A DNA stretch of 64,000 bases from positions 25,129,117 through 25,193,116 of the forward strand of contig NC_092352.1 in NCBI RefSeq assembly GCF_963676685.1, given 5' to 3'. A model generated the notes under the pieces. It ran no database searches. It was not told where the DNA came from and worked only from the letters and a program-made list of their open reading frames with translations. Both the position numbers and the translations under genes were made by a program. Every line of letters starts with the position of its first letter. Position 1 is the first letter of the stretch. The DNA comes from Mytilus edulis (Eukaryota > Mollusca > Bivalvia > Mytilida > Mytilidae). This document shows, one piece after another, positions 11,116-23,495 of this stretch.

Positions 11116-12185
11116 ATGAGGGTAGGTTTGTAAGTTTTGAATTTGTACGAACGAGTTTTTTGGGTTTATATGCAAAATATAAACGTGTAATTGTTTAGGA
11201 TTTCGGACATTGCGAAGGACTGGATGGAACCTTACAGCAATTTTGTTTTCTTTGAAATTTCAAATAAAGGGAGAAGGTATAGACCAAAGAGATTTTAAAT
11301 ACTCGACAACTCATTTAAATTTAAGAATTTGCGGAAACGAAATCCCGGATAATGTGATAATGTAGAAATTACAGAAAAAAATAAGGTTTCAACTCCTTCA
11401 GGAAAAGTTAGTCTTAGATGGATTTTAATTTAATTTTATGTAAATTTTTATTACGTGTATATAGTTCTTTAACTGTTTAGGTTTGATCTATCCTTGGCTT
11501 TTAAATATTCGGCTTTGTGCGTTCCTGATTAGGGTTAATCCAGAAATGATCTTCGGACGCATTAAATTTATAACGTGTTGTTGTTTTTATTGTTTGCGCA
11601 CTTTGAAATCCGTAACATCTCTTAAGACACAGACATAGCGAACCAGTTGATATATATTAACACCGTAGGACGATATCAAAAGAAAAATTACGAGATACAA
11701 ATAGGGGGAAATCGCCAATACTATTAATTAGTCCAGTAATTTTTGCTAATAAATTGGTTTATTTAATGGAAGTTCCTTTTGGAAATTTTCGGCAGAATAT
11801 TCTTGATTATTTAACGAAATATATCATCGAGTTAACAAAAAGTGTTGTGAATCTACAATATAATAAAATTGAGACAAATTTTTACAGATTTTGTTCATAA
11901 ACTGGGATTCCTAACAGAACAAGATTAAATCTGAAATTGAAGGTGCACAACTGGTGCCCATAATAATACCTACTACTTGTCGATAAACTTAATTGCCGAT
12001 ATTTACATAAATGTTGTCAAGGCGCTCTTCACACATCTAGTAAATATGAGAAATTAAATAAATACAGTTTCTTTTTTATCAGATTCCTGTCTTTGTTCTT
12101 TTATTGAAAAGGGAAGTAATGTAGAAATTTTACTCTGTGAAGATAATATAATTATGACTATGAAGTATTTATTAATATTAAGCAA
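11116..12185. other. Unassigned
   Basis: No open frame of interest and no terminal repeats. It is likely old repeat debris. Confidence 0.4.
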
Positions 12186-12194
12186 GTATTCCAT

Positions 12195-12430
12195 ATTTCA
12201 TTTTAGACGAAACGTGCGCGTCTAGCGTAAATTCGAAATTTAATCCTGGTATCTATGATGAGCTTATTATCAACACATTTTCCTTAATATTGATACAGCA
12301 AATGCTCTTCATCTTCGTACTTTATTTGACCTTTTAACTTTTTTGGATTCGAGCGTCACTGGTGAGTCTTTTGTAGACGAAACGCTTGTCTGGAACAACT
12401 ACAAAATTTAATCCTGGTATCAATAATGAG
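12195..12430 (+). repeat. Tandem hammerhead-repeat dimer, partly decayed
   Basis: The first unit keeps only the 3' half: GAC-GAAA-CGTGCGCGTC, cleavage site after 12222, then a flank ending ATCCTGGTATCTATGATGAG. The second unit has its own upstream flank (ATGCTCTTCATCTTCGTACTTT) and a nearly complete ribozyme at 12353-12396 with CTGGTGA instead of CTGATGA and a site after 12390. The two sites are 168 nt apart. This is the head-to-tail layout expected for retrozyme units or Penelope-like pLTRs. Confidence 0.65.
12353..12396 (+). ncRNA. Hammerhead ribozyme with a mutated core
   Basis: Stem I GCGTCA, CTGGTGA (core A changed to G), stem II GTC/GAC, GAAA, triplet GTC ending at 12390. The right stem I strand is also altered (TGGAAC). 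It is predicted inactive. Confidence 0.6.
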
Positions 12431-12605
12431 TTTGTTTCATCGTTTTTCTATTTGGTCATGGTTTTGTTTATTGTTGTGAGACTTGTGGGTTTTTATGGCT
12501 TCCTGGATGTTTCGTCTCTTTTTTTATATAACAAATGAGCTATAACTATATTAGCCTTTGCTTTGTTTTATGTACCGTTGCAAACTGGTATTTGTAATCT
12601 TACTG

Positions 12606-12955
12606 TAAATAAAGGCAACAGTAGAATACCGCTGTTCAAACTCATAAATCCATGGACAAAAAACAAAATCGGAGTAACAAACTAAAACTGAGGGAAACGC
12701 ATAAATACAAGAGGAGAACAACGACACAACACTACAATGTAACACACACAGAAACGGACCAAGCATCAGACATAATCCCACGAGAATAACAAATATAACA
12801 TTAAAACCAAATACATGAATTAGGGATAGACAAGTACCGTGACACGTCTTATTGCAATGTCAATTTACACTCAAAAATAAGAGAAAACAAACGACGCAAC
12901 GTTAAATTGTAACAGACACAGAAACTATAATATAACAATGATACATAAAATGATA
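12606..12955 (+). repeat. Interspersed repeat, family II
   Basis: Colinear with 3318-3660, starting AAAGGCAACAGTAGAATACC and ending in the second AACAGACACAGAAAC block. Confidence 0.75.
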
Positions 12956-13204
12956 ACAATTTAAAAATAATACCATATTATCAATTTATTTTGATTTGAC
13001 AATAATTATCAGAAGAGGTTGATTAAATGAAGAACACTGCAATTGAAAATAGCTTTTTTTAGGTCGACAATTTATAAGACTCAACGTGACTTTGACCTGG
13101 TTAAGTTGAATTGCTTTCAACCTAAACAACCTATTTATCTGTATTGCAGATTTGTAAAGTTAATTAAAATGTTTACGTTCCTTTGATGTGAACTATGCCT
13201 ATAG

Positions 13205-13325
13205 CTACAACTTTGTACTTGTTATATATTCTTATCACTACTTTGACATGAACGTCACTGATGAGTCTTATGTAGACGAAACTCGCGTCTGGCGTACTAA
13301 TTTATAATCCTTGTACTTTTGATAA
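13205..13325 (+). repeat. Hammerhead repeat, 5' truncated copy
   Basis: It starts at CAACTTTGTACTTGTTA, carries the ribozyme, and ends with AATCCTTGTACTTTTGATAACTA. The far-left segment seen at 38675 and 60678 is missing. Confidence 0.65.
13252..13295 (+). ncRNA. Minimal hammerhead ribozyme, core intact
   Basis: ACGTCA (13252-13257), CTGATGA, stem II GTC-TTATGTA-GAC, GAAA (13278-13281), stem III ACTCGCGT, GTC ending at 13289, then TGGCGT. The catalytic core is complete. One base of the stem III palindrome is changed (ACT rather than ACG), which leaves a U/C mismatch and should weaken pairing or dimer formation. Confidence 0.65.
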
Positions 13326-13329
13326 CTAC

Positions 13330-13940
13330 TATAATCACAAATGTAACAGCCTGCCATCGATATATTCTTTTGTTAATATTAATCGACGGAGATGTCATTT
13401 TAAAGCTTTTGAATGCATTACTGTTGAAATCCTTGGTTACAGACTTTCGTGTGAAAATAAAAAAAGATGTTTTGACTAGTGTACTATATTCACTAGATAC
13501 TACTGACACATTGAAATGCCTTTTCAAAATATTTTCAAAATAAAATGCCCTTTTGGTGTTAATTGCAATGAGTACCGTTTTTTGAAAAATAATCAGCGTG
13601 CAATCTGAAGGGGATAACACGATTGAACAGTATACTTTCTTCACTACAACAACGACAACCAAATTATTATATTCAAATTTACCTGTGTACGTTGTTTTAT
13701 TTAGGTATAATGACATTATATGTATGTTTCATTATAATACGTTATTCTGATTGGCTACATTGCAATCTCGCGTTATTCCTTAGTCAATTGCATTACACAA
13801 TAAAATTTATCATTCATGATGACACAAGTTCCCACGTTAAAGTGGGCAGGTAAATTAAATAAAAAAACTCGATAAAAATCATGTTTTTATTATCCTAGCT
13901 AAAAAATGTAATTATAAGTATTGAATGCTTCTTTATGTAA
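13330..13940. other. Unassigned
   Basis: Overlapping open stretches occur on both strands (about 13297-13853), with no motif. Their overlap and low-complexity content argue against a gene. Confidence 0.35.
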
Positions 13941-13946
13941 CTTCAT

Positions 13947-14035
13947 GGGGTTGTAAAAGCGTTGACCGTCCGTACATTTTTAGAATGAAGCGGCGCTTCA
14001 TACAAAATGTACTACGGTCAACGCTTTTACACCCC
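13947..14035. mobile_element. Short foldback element (hairpin MITE)
   Basis: The left arm GGGGTTGTAAAAGCGTTG pairs with the right arm CAACGCTTTTACACCCC. Pairing continues through CCGT/ACGG and GTACATTTT/AAAATGTAC to the apex GAAGCGGCGCTTC (13987-13999). The whole unit is about 89 bp and nearly all of it is stem. Confidence 0.75.
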
Positions 14036-14420
14036 AATAAAGTGGAATAAAACCAATAACCCCATTGCTTTCTATGTTAAATTCTGCAATTTCAAGCATT
14101 AATGGCTATTTTGTCCTAAGTTCAAATAAAGTGGCACTTATTTCATGTCAAAACTGTACCTTATCCTGACGTTTGCTGAAAAAATCAATTGCATATTAGA
14201 GCGTACTGGTTCCCTGAGGTTTCCTCTCCAGGAACTTCTGATCTGAACAACAGGTCAAATGCGACCTTCTATCAAAATTTCACATACTAAGTTGTTCTTT
14301 ATAATTCAAATAAATCTTTCAAAACGGGTTCTAAAGTGATCCCAAGACCCCAAGCTTTCCTTTGTCACCACAACTAACCAAATATACCCGGTATTGACAA
14401 AGATAAGGTATGCGTAGGAA

Positions 14421-14562
14421 CTATTTTGTTTAAAATATGAACTACTTTCTTGTATGTTCTTTCCGTCTGGACCTGAGTTAGTGGTTTTATTCTATTTTGT
14501 TTAAAATATGAACTACTTTCTTGTATGTTCTTTCCGTCTGGACCTGAGTTAGTGGTTTTATT
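14421..14562. repeat. Perfect 71-bp tandem duplication
   Basis: Positions 14421-14491 are repeated without visible change at 14492-14562; each unit starts CTATTTTGTTTAAAATATG. The lack of divergence means a recent duplication or an assembly artefact. Confidence 0.85.
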
Positions 14563-14984
14563 CTTTTAACGCCATTTTGTCCCAGGTAAGAATTGGCTTT
14601 TTGACACTAGTCTTACATATTATTATTTTTATTAATATATAGTATTTAAGCCGCTGCATTTCTATTCACCTGTCAGGAGCCTGTTGTTGGTGTAGTTAAA
14701 AAATTGTCTCTTGTTTCTCTTTTTTTATATAGATTAGACCGTTGGTATTTCTGCTTAAATTAATATTGTTTTACAATAATCATATTAGGACGTCACATAT
14801 GTGCATCTTATCCCTTTATGTGTTTAAAGTCCATCCAACTATCTGCTTCGAAATTGTCGATATATGTTTGTTCTACTTTATATACTTCTAGTAATCTTTA
14901 CTACTGAATAGAATATAAGTAGATGAGTATTTACATTCTAGGACTTAGCATGTTTTTATGTTTGTTGTGGATTTTGTTTTATAT

Positions 14985-15200
14985 AATAACTAGATTAATG
15001 GGACTCCGGTTTCATCATTTCTGTCTTTGTTGCTACGGTTTCGTGCATTTATTTCTGATATAACATGTATATAATTATTCTTTAGTTTTCTATGTTGTGT
15101 CGTGTGTGCTGTTGTTTGTTTGTCTTTTTCATTTTTAGCCATGGCGTTGTCAGTTTGTTTTAGATTTATGAGTTTGACTGTCCCTTTGGTATCTTTCGTC
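14985..15200 (+). repeat. Interspersed repeat, family I (3' part)
   Basis: It matches the right half of 1480-1810: TTTTCTATGTTGTGTCGTGTG, GCCATGGCGTTGTCAGTTTG and GAGTTTGACTGTCCCTTTGG, ending CGTCCCTCTTT. Confidence 0.7.
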
Positions 15201-16885
15201 CCTCTTTTTGTACTCGGCATCTACAGGGAATTTGTACTGGAATCAAATATCCATCAAACATAAATGAATTTAGTTTCTAATATAGGGCTGAATAAACGGA
15301 AAACAGTATAAAGGTCAGTGGGATATAAACCATTCCAAATAAGAGATTTTGTGGTCAGGCAAAACAACTCAAAAATTGAAATAATCTTCGGGGCACTATA
15401 AGGTGACCGAACAATCTAATACATTACAAAATGTACGGTGCACCATGCGAGCTCAAACTTGCTTAAGTTTGTATTTCTTTTAATGGTATATTTTATATAA
15501 ATAATATTGTATTATTTACAACCGACACAACGGCAGATATTTTGCCTTGTCATATGCACCAAGTCATCAATAATTACACTTGAATATAAAACAGTCTTTA
15601 AATTATTGTTTTTTGGTTTATGTACGTTAAGCAAGTTCAGCTACGAACAACTTTCAAATTCTTTTAAAGAATAAACTGGCGGAAATCATTAAATACAATT
15701 TAGGAAGCTACGGGTTTGTTTTACTTTGCATCGCTCATACATATAAGTTTAAAATTATTTTTAAAATCGCCAGGAAAACCACAAAATGCACTTCAGGTTT
15801 TTTTTATGTTATTTTTTTTTATTAACATGAATAACTAAGAAATGTTTATCAATTATGTTATTAAAATTTTGCAGAGCAAATAAAATTTAGATTTATACGT
15901 GTATGTGATTATATCATTATAAAGTCAAACAAATGGAAATCAGAATAATAAAATAAAAGATTTATACTTTACACTGTCTGATGAAAACTTTGAAATCCGA
16001 TTACTCAGAGGGGAAGATGTGACAATCTGTCAACTAAGATTATTTTATAAATGGTGTTCGAATTTTTTTCAAATAAATTTTGTTGAAAGTACAAATGTGT
16101 AGGTGTTCATAAATTCTTGTATTATTTTTTATTTTCTTATTTTTTTATTTTGGTACATTGAATCATTTTAAATTGTATTTAAGTCAAATGTTGGGAAAGT
16201 GTGACTCTCATGGTTTTTTTTTTTGTTCTATCTACATTTCGGAATTCTACATACTAGTTATGACATTTACTTTATTTCATTCTATTTCTAAAGAATCATT
16301 AATTTGTAATTTGTCTTTTCTTTCTTCATTTGTGAATGATATGGAATTTAACTATACTAGTATAAAATTGTCATATTCAATATAAAAGCGTGTAATTTTT
16401 TATTATTTTGGAATTTACGACGGGCACGAATTGCATAATAATAGTGTACTTATGAGTACCATTTTTAAGGGTAAAACGTCTTTTAGAGAACGCATATACA
16501 GATGGGATGTTCAATATCACACATGTACACAAATATAAAAAAAAAAATGATGTGGTATGAATCCCGATTAGACAACTCTTCACAAGAGACCAAATGACAA
16601 AGAAATTAACAACTTTAGGTCACCTTACACACAACTTCTGTGTATTTTATTGAAAAAAGCAGTTAATGTAAAAAATATAATTGAAAAGATTGAACATCTA
16701 TGAATTTAGTGTTTCCCCAACATATATCATATCCAAAATTTATACCCATTTCCTTATTAATTGATTCACTGAATTTTTCCTTTTTTTAGCCATGTTTTGA
16801 TAGACATATGTATTTACATAAATTGAACCTTTCTATAAGATACATAATTCAAACTTGATTAAATCATCGAGCTATGACTGACAGT
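15201..16885. other. Unassigned
   Basis: About 1.7 kb with no gene. Short open stretches at 16158-16385 and 16377-16583 are A/T-driven. A fragment near 16555-16640 resembles the family IV tail. Confidence 0.35.
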
Positions 16886-16889
16886 TTAA

Positions 16890-17190
16890 CTACAGTACCC
16901 TTCCCTTTTCACGAATGTGACATACCGAATTATACTATTTACCGGATTTGTAATTACATAACCAACACATGTGGAGCAGGATCTGCTTACCCTCTCTGAG
17001 CACCTGAGATCACACCCAGTTTTGGTGGGGTTCGTGTTGCTTAGTCTTTAGTCTTTAGTTTTCTATGTTGTGTCTTCTTTACTATTATTTGTCTATTCGT
17101 CTTTTTATATTTAGCCATAGCGTTTTTCAGTTTATTTCACTATCTATGAGTTTGACTCTCCCTCTTAGTATCTTTAGATTCCTCTTTTAA
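16890..17190 (+). repeat. Interspersed repeat, family I
   Basis: CCCTTTTCACGAATGTGAC, ACCGGATTTGTAATTACAT, GGTGGGGTTCGTGTTG and GAGTTTGACTCTCCCTC are in the same order as at 1480-1810. Confidence 0.75.
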
Positions 17191-18066
17191 GTTAACACAA
17201 GTCATATTTGACACCACTAAACGATTGTAGATCAATGAATAATTTTACACAGATAACATAGACTAGTTATTTCCCTTTACTTTATTCTCTGAATTCTAAA
17301 TATTATCATAGGTTACACAGTCCATACCATAATAAGTAACGACTGTTATCAATCTATATCGGTCTTTTTCTCTTTTTCTCCTATTTTTAACGCATCATAT
17401 TTTTTTCTCACTTTTGAACTTTGAGCTTCAAATAAATTTTATTTATTTCACTTGGATTATTTTTCTTTTTTCTAAAGATTTCATTACATTGATTAAATCT
17501 ACACGCCATTCACATTTATCAAATACGTAAGAAGTTGAAATCAGTTTATTTTGCCTGAAAGTCTTTTATGAAGAAAATTATGTCGAATCTGACAGCCGCG
17601 GTATTTTATTCTTCTTTTCATCATGCTTCGGTTTCATGACAAAGAAACATTTAAAGGCTTGGTGGCATTAAATTTTTAGATTGTCATGTCACGTAATTGG
17701 TGAAGTGTTCGTATTTCCGCCATTATGTAATTGAGATGGATTTGATCAAACACAGTTTGCTACGGAAGTAGCCATTAAATATTGTGTCACTGATTGTAAC
17801 ATGACAGGCTCAACATATTTACAGAATTCTTGGCAGCAAAACTGAAAGATGAAGGAAACTGATAACCCAATGACGTGCAGCATAATTAATCAAATCAAAC
17901 GGTACGCTGTACCTGATATGCATTTCGACAATTAAAATGTGTCTTCAGCCACTTGGACAAAAATATTAGAAAACTAAATAAAATTTATATAATTGAAGAA
18001 CTGATAAAAAAAAATCTGACAAAAGATATTTCCAAACCAGGTCGAGGAATCAGCATGATATAGGGA
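17191..18066. other. Unassigned
   Basis: Nothing recognised. Confidence 0.4.
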
Positions 18067-18350
18067 TACTTACTTACTTAATCCTCTTCGTGTTGTTGAA
18101 CATATAAGGCATCAACAAGGGAGCTCAAACTCGTTCTATCTTTCGCAATTTTCTTTATTTGATTCCAGGTGTAACCATGTCTTTTTATCTCTGCTGCTAT
18201 ATCTCTTCTCCATGTGCCTTTCGATCTTCCAGGCTTTCTTGTCGCTTGTGGTGTACATGTCAATACCTTTTCACATGCCGGTTGTTATCCATTCGCAATA
18301 TATGTCCAATATATTTCCACCGCCTTCTCATGGTCTCGTTATATAGGGAT
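18067..18350 (-). pseudogene. Non-LTR retrotransposon (LINE) Pol C-terminal fragment
   Basis: On the minus strand, MRRRWKYIGHILRMDN is followed after a frame break by TRKPGRSKGTWRRDIAAEIK and then W-QIKKIAKDR-SL-SLVDAL, ending in EED and a stop at 18078. This pattern (RRW-LGH-LRM, GRPK-TWRR, A-DR--W--LV-AL) is the well-known end of many LINE reverse-transcriptase ORFs. The fragment is 5' truncated, as LINE insertions usually are, and frameshifted, so it is dead. Confidence 0.75.
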
Positions 18351-18599
18351 ACATTCCTTAATTTCAAATTATTTTCAAATTTTCACAACAGCAAATTCTT
18401 AAAACAATATATTTACCACCAAAAGCACTCAGGTTGGATTGGTTATCCTTTCGGGAACTAAAAGTATAACAGTATACCATCATTTGGAACGCACTAGACT
18501 AATAAGAACCAATAGTTATATAACCAAAAAGGACATACAAAATAGCCAAATCCACCTAAAGTAAACTTTGCCTGAGGGAGGCAAAACCTTAGTTAATAA

Positions 18600-19690
18600 A
18601 GTAAAAACATTAAGAGTGGAGGTCAATATATGCGGTCATCAGGTCCTCCACATTTGTGTGGTTACTTGAGGTAAGTGAAATTTAGGTCTTTTTTTTTTTA
18701 ATCTTAAACGTTTTATTAACTAACTATATACTCACACTTAAATGATTATGATCGTTATTTAGACACTGTATAGAATAACAATAGTGCAAATTGAAATCTA
18801 GAAAAGTTATTATATATTTCATTACATTCTATTCTTATTTCAAAATAGGTCTGACATCTAATCTTAAGCAGAGAAAACTTCATGTGGCGTGAGGTAGGCG
18901 CGTACGCAATAATATGTCATATAATGTTTTACAAAATTGACATGCACTTGAGGTATTTTGGTTTTCTTTCAGTGGATACTATCATTGCAGAATTAAAATT
19001 GTAGGAGTCACTCGATTGCTTTAACGAACTGACTTCCGCAATCCAAAAATCATATGAAAAAAAAATGTCTTAATGATAGAAAAATACACGTTAGTAAATC
19101 GGTAAATTAGGCAATCCATTAACAAACATCTTTTAATATCAGCTGCTGATGTCATTAGCTGCATTTGGCAGTATTTATATTGATCCTTAGCCATCAACAG
19201 TAATAGTTTGAACTTGAAATGTACTTTCCTATTATTGCATAACAAATGGAAGGTTTTTTTACTCATAAACCGAAAAGGAAGACAAGTACTGTATTCAGTA
19301 ATAAGTAATTATGGTATTTAGCTTCAATGAGGTTCTTGTCTTGTTTATTCTTTATCAGGGGAATTACCTGTAGATTTGTAGTTGTTTCCCTTTTAGCGAA
19401 CTGTATTCATATTTCAATAAGATTATTACAAGTTACAGTACATGAGACATTACCATATGTTGCATCATTATAAGTATTGTCATACCTTTCTTCATGTATA
19501 AAACATTTTTTAATGCTATTAAAGATATTCCGAAATTAAGTAAAATACTTCCCCAAGCACGTTACGATCGAGTTTTGTTAACATCGGTATTCTACTGTTG
19601 CCTTTATTTGAATTGAACCCTTTAATCCCCTAATTACAGGTATAACCTATATACCATAAAAACAAGCTTATAATATGAGGAACAAAAGGT
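18600..19690. other. Unassigned
   Basis: No gene. A short family II stub lies near 19575-19610. The minus open stretch at 19021-19266 has no motif. Confidence 0.35.
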
Positions 19691-19698
19691 ATATTTAT

Positions 19699-19858
19699 AG
19701 ATTCTACCACTGCATCGAGTGTGATACGATATTTATCCACTCGAGACAGTTAAATTTTCAAATTTAAAACGCGAGGCTCGCCGAGCGTTTTAAATATTTA
19801 AAATTTAACGGTCGAGAGTGGATAAATATCGTATTACACGAATTTAGTGGTGGAATCT
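19699..19858. mobile_element. Foldback MITE of about 160 bp
   Basis: The left arm AGATTCTACCACTGCATCGA...GATACGATATTTATCCACTC and the right arm GAGTGGATAAATATCGTATTA...TAGTGGTGGAATCT are inverted copies. They meet at a GC-rich apex (GAGGCTCGCCGAGC, near 19770-19785). No coding content. Confidence 0.8.
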
Positions 19859-20073
19859 GTTTCTTTAATGATTTTCAAATATAAGCAGGCAAAATGTTTT
19901 CTTCTTTTCGAGTGATCTGCAAAAAGATGTGTTCTTTCTACGTGACGTCAACAGGCATGGTCGCCTTTTTTCATGCCGTCACAATAGGACATTCAGAGGA
20001 AAGCAAGAAAATTCGACGTCATAATCGGATTTTAACCAATGAAGAACTGAGATCAACCGAGCCACACTTGATC

Positions 20074-20520
20074 AAAAAGTAAAATCACAAAAATACTGAA
20101 CTTAGAGGAAAACCTAATCGGAAAGTCCATAATCACATGGCAAAATCAAATAACAAAACACATCAAAACCGAATGGTCAAGAACTGTCATATTCCTGACT
20201 TGGTACAGGCAATTTCAAATGTAGGAAATTGTGGATCAAACCTGGTTTAATAGCGCTTACACTCTCACTTTGATGACAGTCTCATCAAATTCCGTTATAT
20301 TTACAATGATGCGTGAACTAAACAAACATAATAAATAAAATAGTCAAAATATGGGTATAGCAGTCATCATCGTGTAACAATTTTAAAAGGGGAACAATAT
20401 AACAGAACACAAAAACATCTATCTACAAACACATTCATTGATTCGCGTGTCTGACGTCAGAAAATTTTATATGTCACATATATTTGTCGTTCAATGTATA
20501 TACAAACAATTGTAAAATTT
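20074..20520 (+). repeat. Interspersed repeat, family III (long copy)
   Basis: It runs from AAAGTAAAATCACAAAAATAC to GCGTGTCTGACGTCAGAAAA. Colinear with 55466-55900. Confidence 0.75.
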
Positions 20521-20524
20521 TACA

Positions 20525-20620
20525 TTGGCAATGTTAGCATACAGGGTTAAAAAATCAAAAGTATGTAAGAATTAATTTCAGAAATAGACCGAGATTGAAA
20601 ATAGTCCACAAGTTATACAG
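20525..20620 (-). pseudogene. Penelope-like RT fragment
   Basis: The minus strand encodes a degraded DFSTLYT-type motif, the same fragment found at 56030-56120 and 33890-34096 and, in longer form, at 44340-44560. It directly follows family III here and at 55.9 kb, so the junction was copied together. Confidence 0.55.
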
Positions 20621-20680
20621 AATTTCTTTATACAATGGGTGCAGATAGGGATAAATTGACAAAGAATTAGAAAAAGTGAA

Positions 20681-20702
20681 TATAGTGAGGGCCCTCATGG
20701 GG
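20681..20702 (+). repeat. Left target-site duplication and terminal inverted repeat
   Basis: TATAGT followed by GAGGGCCCTCATGGGG. The first ten TIR bases are themselves a palindrome. Confidence 0.8.
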
Positions 20703-20813
20703 TTTTTGATTATGTGATTACTTGGCCGTTTTTTTAATGATTATTTGATTATTAAGCCAAATATTTCATGATTATTTGATTACCTAGGACTGTATTTTTG
20801 ATAAAATGATTAC
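20703..20813 (+). repeat. Left subterminal TGATTA array
   Basis: At least four TGATTATxTGATTA-like units occur near 20707, 20738, 20768 and 20799. The last is degraded (TGATAAAATGATTACC). Subterminal arrays of this type are often transposase binding sites; that role is inference here. Confidence 0.7.
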
Positions 20814-21077
20814 CAAGTTTAAAAAAAATAAAATGATCTAAAAGGTTTTTTAAATTATCTAAAATATAACTGATAACTTTGATCAACTATACCTACGATC
20901 ACCTAGCGTGTAAACGCACAGCAATCTCAATTTACGGAAATTAGAAACCCGATATCGGTTTAATTTTACATTTTAATTTATTCCGGTTCCCGTTTTTGAC
21001 TTGCTTTCGTTAGCGTTCTGTATGAAATAACAGTAAGGAACCAGTTATCATGTAGAAAGTTTGGTAAGAACACGAAT

Positions 21078-21402
21078 ATGACATCAAAAAGGGTATTGCA
21101 CGAAGTGACGTGCGCTATCTACAAAGCAGGCCAGGATAAACCTGCTGTACGTTGGTCATTTTTCTTCAAATATGACGAGGACAGTGTGGAAAGTCTGTCA
21201 GAAGTTCTAGAACGGATGAACGCAACATGTGGCATTAAAGAAAGAGCAAATGAAATATTTGTGATGAACTATAAAATCAAGCTCAGCGTTAGGAGAATGG
21301 AGCCAGAGCCAGAGTTCCCAAAAGGCAGAGTGTTTGCTATTGACACAGAAAGCCAGTTCACATTAATGATGCAACTTATTCAACAAAATTATGAGATTAT
21401 AG
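21078..21402 (+). CDS. Transposase-like gene, exon 1
   Basis: It starts at ATG 21078 with A at -3; an earlier ATG just upstream is followed at once by TAG. It encodes 108 residues plus one base (phase 1), mixed charge, no domain recognised. The donor is AG|GTAGTT, somewhat weak. The open frame would run 14 bases further to TAA if unspliced, but the exon 2 join restores a long frame. Confidence 0.7.
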
Positions 21403-21761
21403 GTAGTTTTGGATAATTGTTAATATGAGGCAGGTGCAACCTAGCGCACTCCCGAAGATAGGCGTGGATGCAGACAAAGAAGAAAAAAAAAAGTTTAAAA
21501 ACACAAAACATTTAAACTGCAATATCCTGTATCCCCAAATTTTTATCCAGTCCCCTTTTATTTTGAAAAAAAATTAGCCCCCCTTCCCCCCCCCCCCCCT
21601 CCTTTTAAAAAAATCTGGATTTGCCACTGTCTATTTATACCCATTATGTTTGCATATCAAATTGTATCAATAAACATGTATACAGTTGTTTCAACTGTCA
21701 TTACATGTACTTAGTGTCACTGTAAATATTGTTATTAATGACCCAATTCATTAATTTTCAG

Positions 21762-21932
21762 TTAAAGTAGTAGAGACGGAAGTGAGATCAGTAAATCAGA
21801 TATTGATGGACAAAAAATCAATGGCAAAAAGAAAATTACCAGCTGAATCGGATGATGTCAAACCAGCAAAGAAGGCAAATGTCGGAAGGCATCCTATAAA
21901 TGCAGAAAATAGAATGTTGATATTTAAAAAAA
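21762..21932 (+). CDS. Transposase-like gene, exon 2
   Basis: Acceptor TTAATTTTCAG, donor A|GTAAGTG. It encodes about 57 residues including KRKLP...KPAKK, a bipartite nuclear-localisation-like pattern. Phase 1 in and phase 1 out. Confidence 0.75.
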
Positions 21933-22425
21933 GTAAGTGAGATTGTAGGTATTTTTCTTATTTAAAAACTTATAACAATATTATAATCAATTGACGATTT
22001 CTTGAAATATATGTACTGTAAATAAAAAAAAAAGCACAACATTCAGAATTTGGAGTAATGACTGGTTGGCTCAGGAATCAATAATGTGTCTGAGAACAGT
22101 ATTGTTACCTTGTTTGCTAGCAAGGTAAAGATTCAGTTCAGTATATATAAATAATACAAAACAGGCTTCATATATATTCATTTCATATACACATACACCT
22201 TATATTAATAAGCTATCGATGCAGCCGTGGCATTAAACCATCAATCAATCACTCACAGATAAATATTAAGAGCAGCTTAGCTTAACAATGACTAAATGAT
22301 GAAGATAAAACCATTATTACACTTTATGGATACTATGCAAGTAGCTTTATCTTTAACAGTGTTATATCTTTAAAATGCTTTGATGTATCTCAACCTTTAA
22401 TACTGATTACTGTGTATTATTTTAG

Positions 22426-22539
22426 AAGTAAAAGACAAGTTTCCTGATGTCATCATCAAATCACCCACCTTAGTGTCATGTGCATGCAGTGTAGACATAC
22501 ATTTGCATAGATCTTTTGGTACGACTAATCTAAATAAGC
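22426..22539 (+). CDS. Transposase-like gene, exon 3
   Basis: Acceptor TATTATTTTAG, donor AGC|GTAAGT. About 38 residues with a CACSVDIHLHRSF segment. Phase 1 at both ends. Confidence 0.7.
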
Positions 22540-23302
22540 GTAAGTATATATATGAAACAAGCACACTTTATTGTTAGCAAGATTTGTTATACATGTATAA
22601 CTAATACCTTAATCTTACTATTATATGATATGCAATCAAATGTTAAAGCTATTTTGATTGAGTAATAATTACACCCTTTATGACAATTCAGTCTTTTGAA
22701 TGGCATGAAGCACCATATTTTCCCCAATTCTTAAAAGCACTGGGACTGGCTGTTATAGTGTCTACAAGATTGTTACAGATGGACACACTACCCCCTCCCC
22801 CCCCCCCTCCCCCTTAAGGAACAAACAGCCTTTTAAAGTTAACCAACTAAGTTTTAGAGCATGTGAATTAAAAATAAAATATAAATATTACCTTATGTTT
22901 AACCATACTGCATTATCAAAGGTAACAATACTTCCGACAGCAATCAACTTTCTTTTAAAACAACCTTACTTCCTAAGATCACTAAAGATCTATTTCTCTG
23001 TTTTACTCAATACCCCTTATAAACATAAAGCCCGCCTCTGGGTACAGGATTAATCGCTGTGTTATATACGTAGGTCCATTGGTGGCCTTGGGTTGTTTTG
23101 TACATTTTAGTTGGGTTTATGTCGCTTTGACACATTTCTGTTACCATTCTTTATTCTATTCCCCCACATTGAAATATAAACACCAGAATTGGTCATTCTG
23201 ATTGCAGTAATTTGGATATTTTGTTTTAATGATTATGTCAATAACTTTAGTTGTAGTATCTGTAGACCAATATGACCTGTATACAATTTTTTTTACTTTT
23301 AG

Positions 23303-23495
23303 ATATGAAAAGTTGTAATGCAAAGAGTGTCCAAAAGGCAGCAACTTCTGGATCAGCTGTGAAATTAAAAGAGTTTTTGTTGAAACATTCTACATCAGAA
23401 GAAAAAAAGTCCACTTCTTCTAAATTGGATGAGGTTCAAAGTGATGATTCACTTCACAGTGGGGGACTTCCCAGTGATGAGGAGCCTTCTGATAT
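23303..23495 (+). CDS. Transposase-like gene, exon 4
   Basis: Acceptor TTTTTTTTACTTTTAG, donor GATAT|GTAAGC. It encodes 64 residues rich in Lys, then Ser, Asp and Glu (KSTSSKLDEVQSDD and similar). Phase 1 in, phase 2 out. Confidence 0.75.

Noticed and set aside
13297..13716. 139-codon minus-strand frame
   Set aside because: It overlaps a hammerhead repeat and plus-strand open frames; a VVVVV run and no motif suggest chance.
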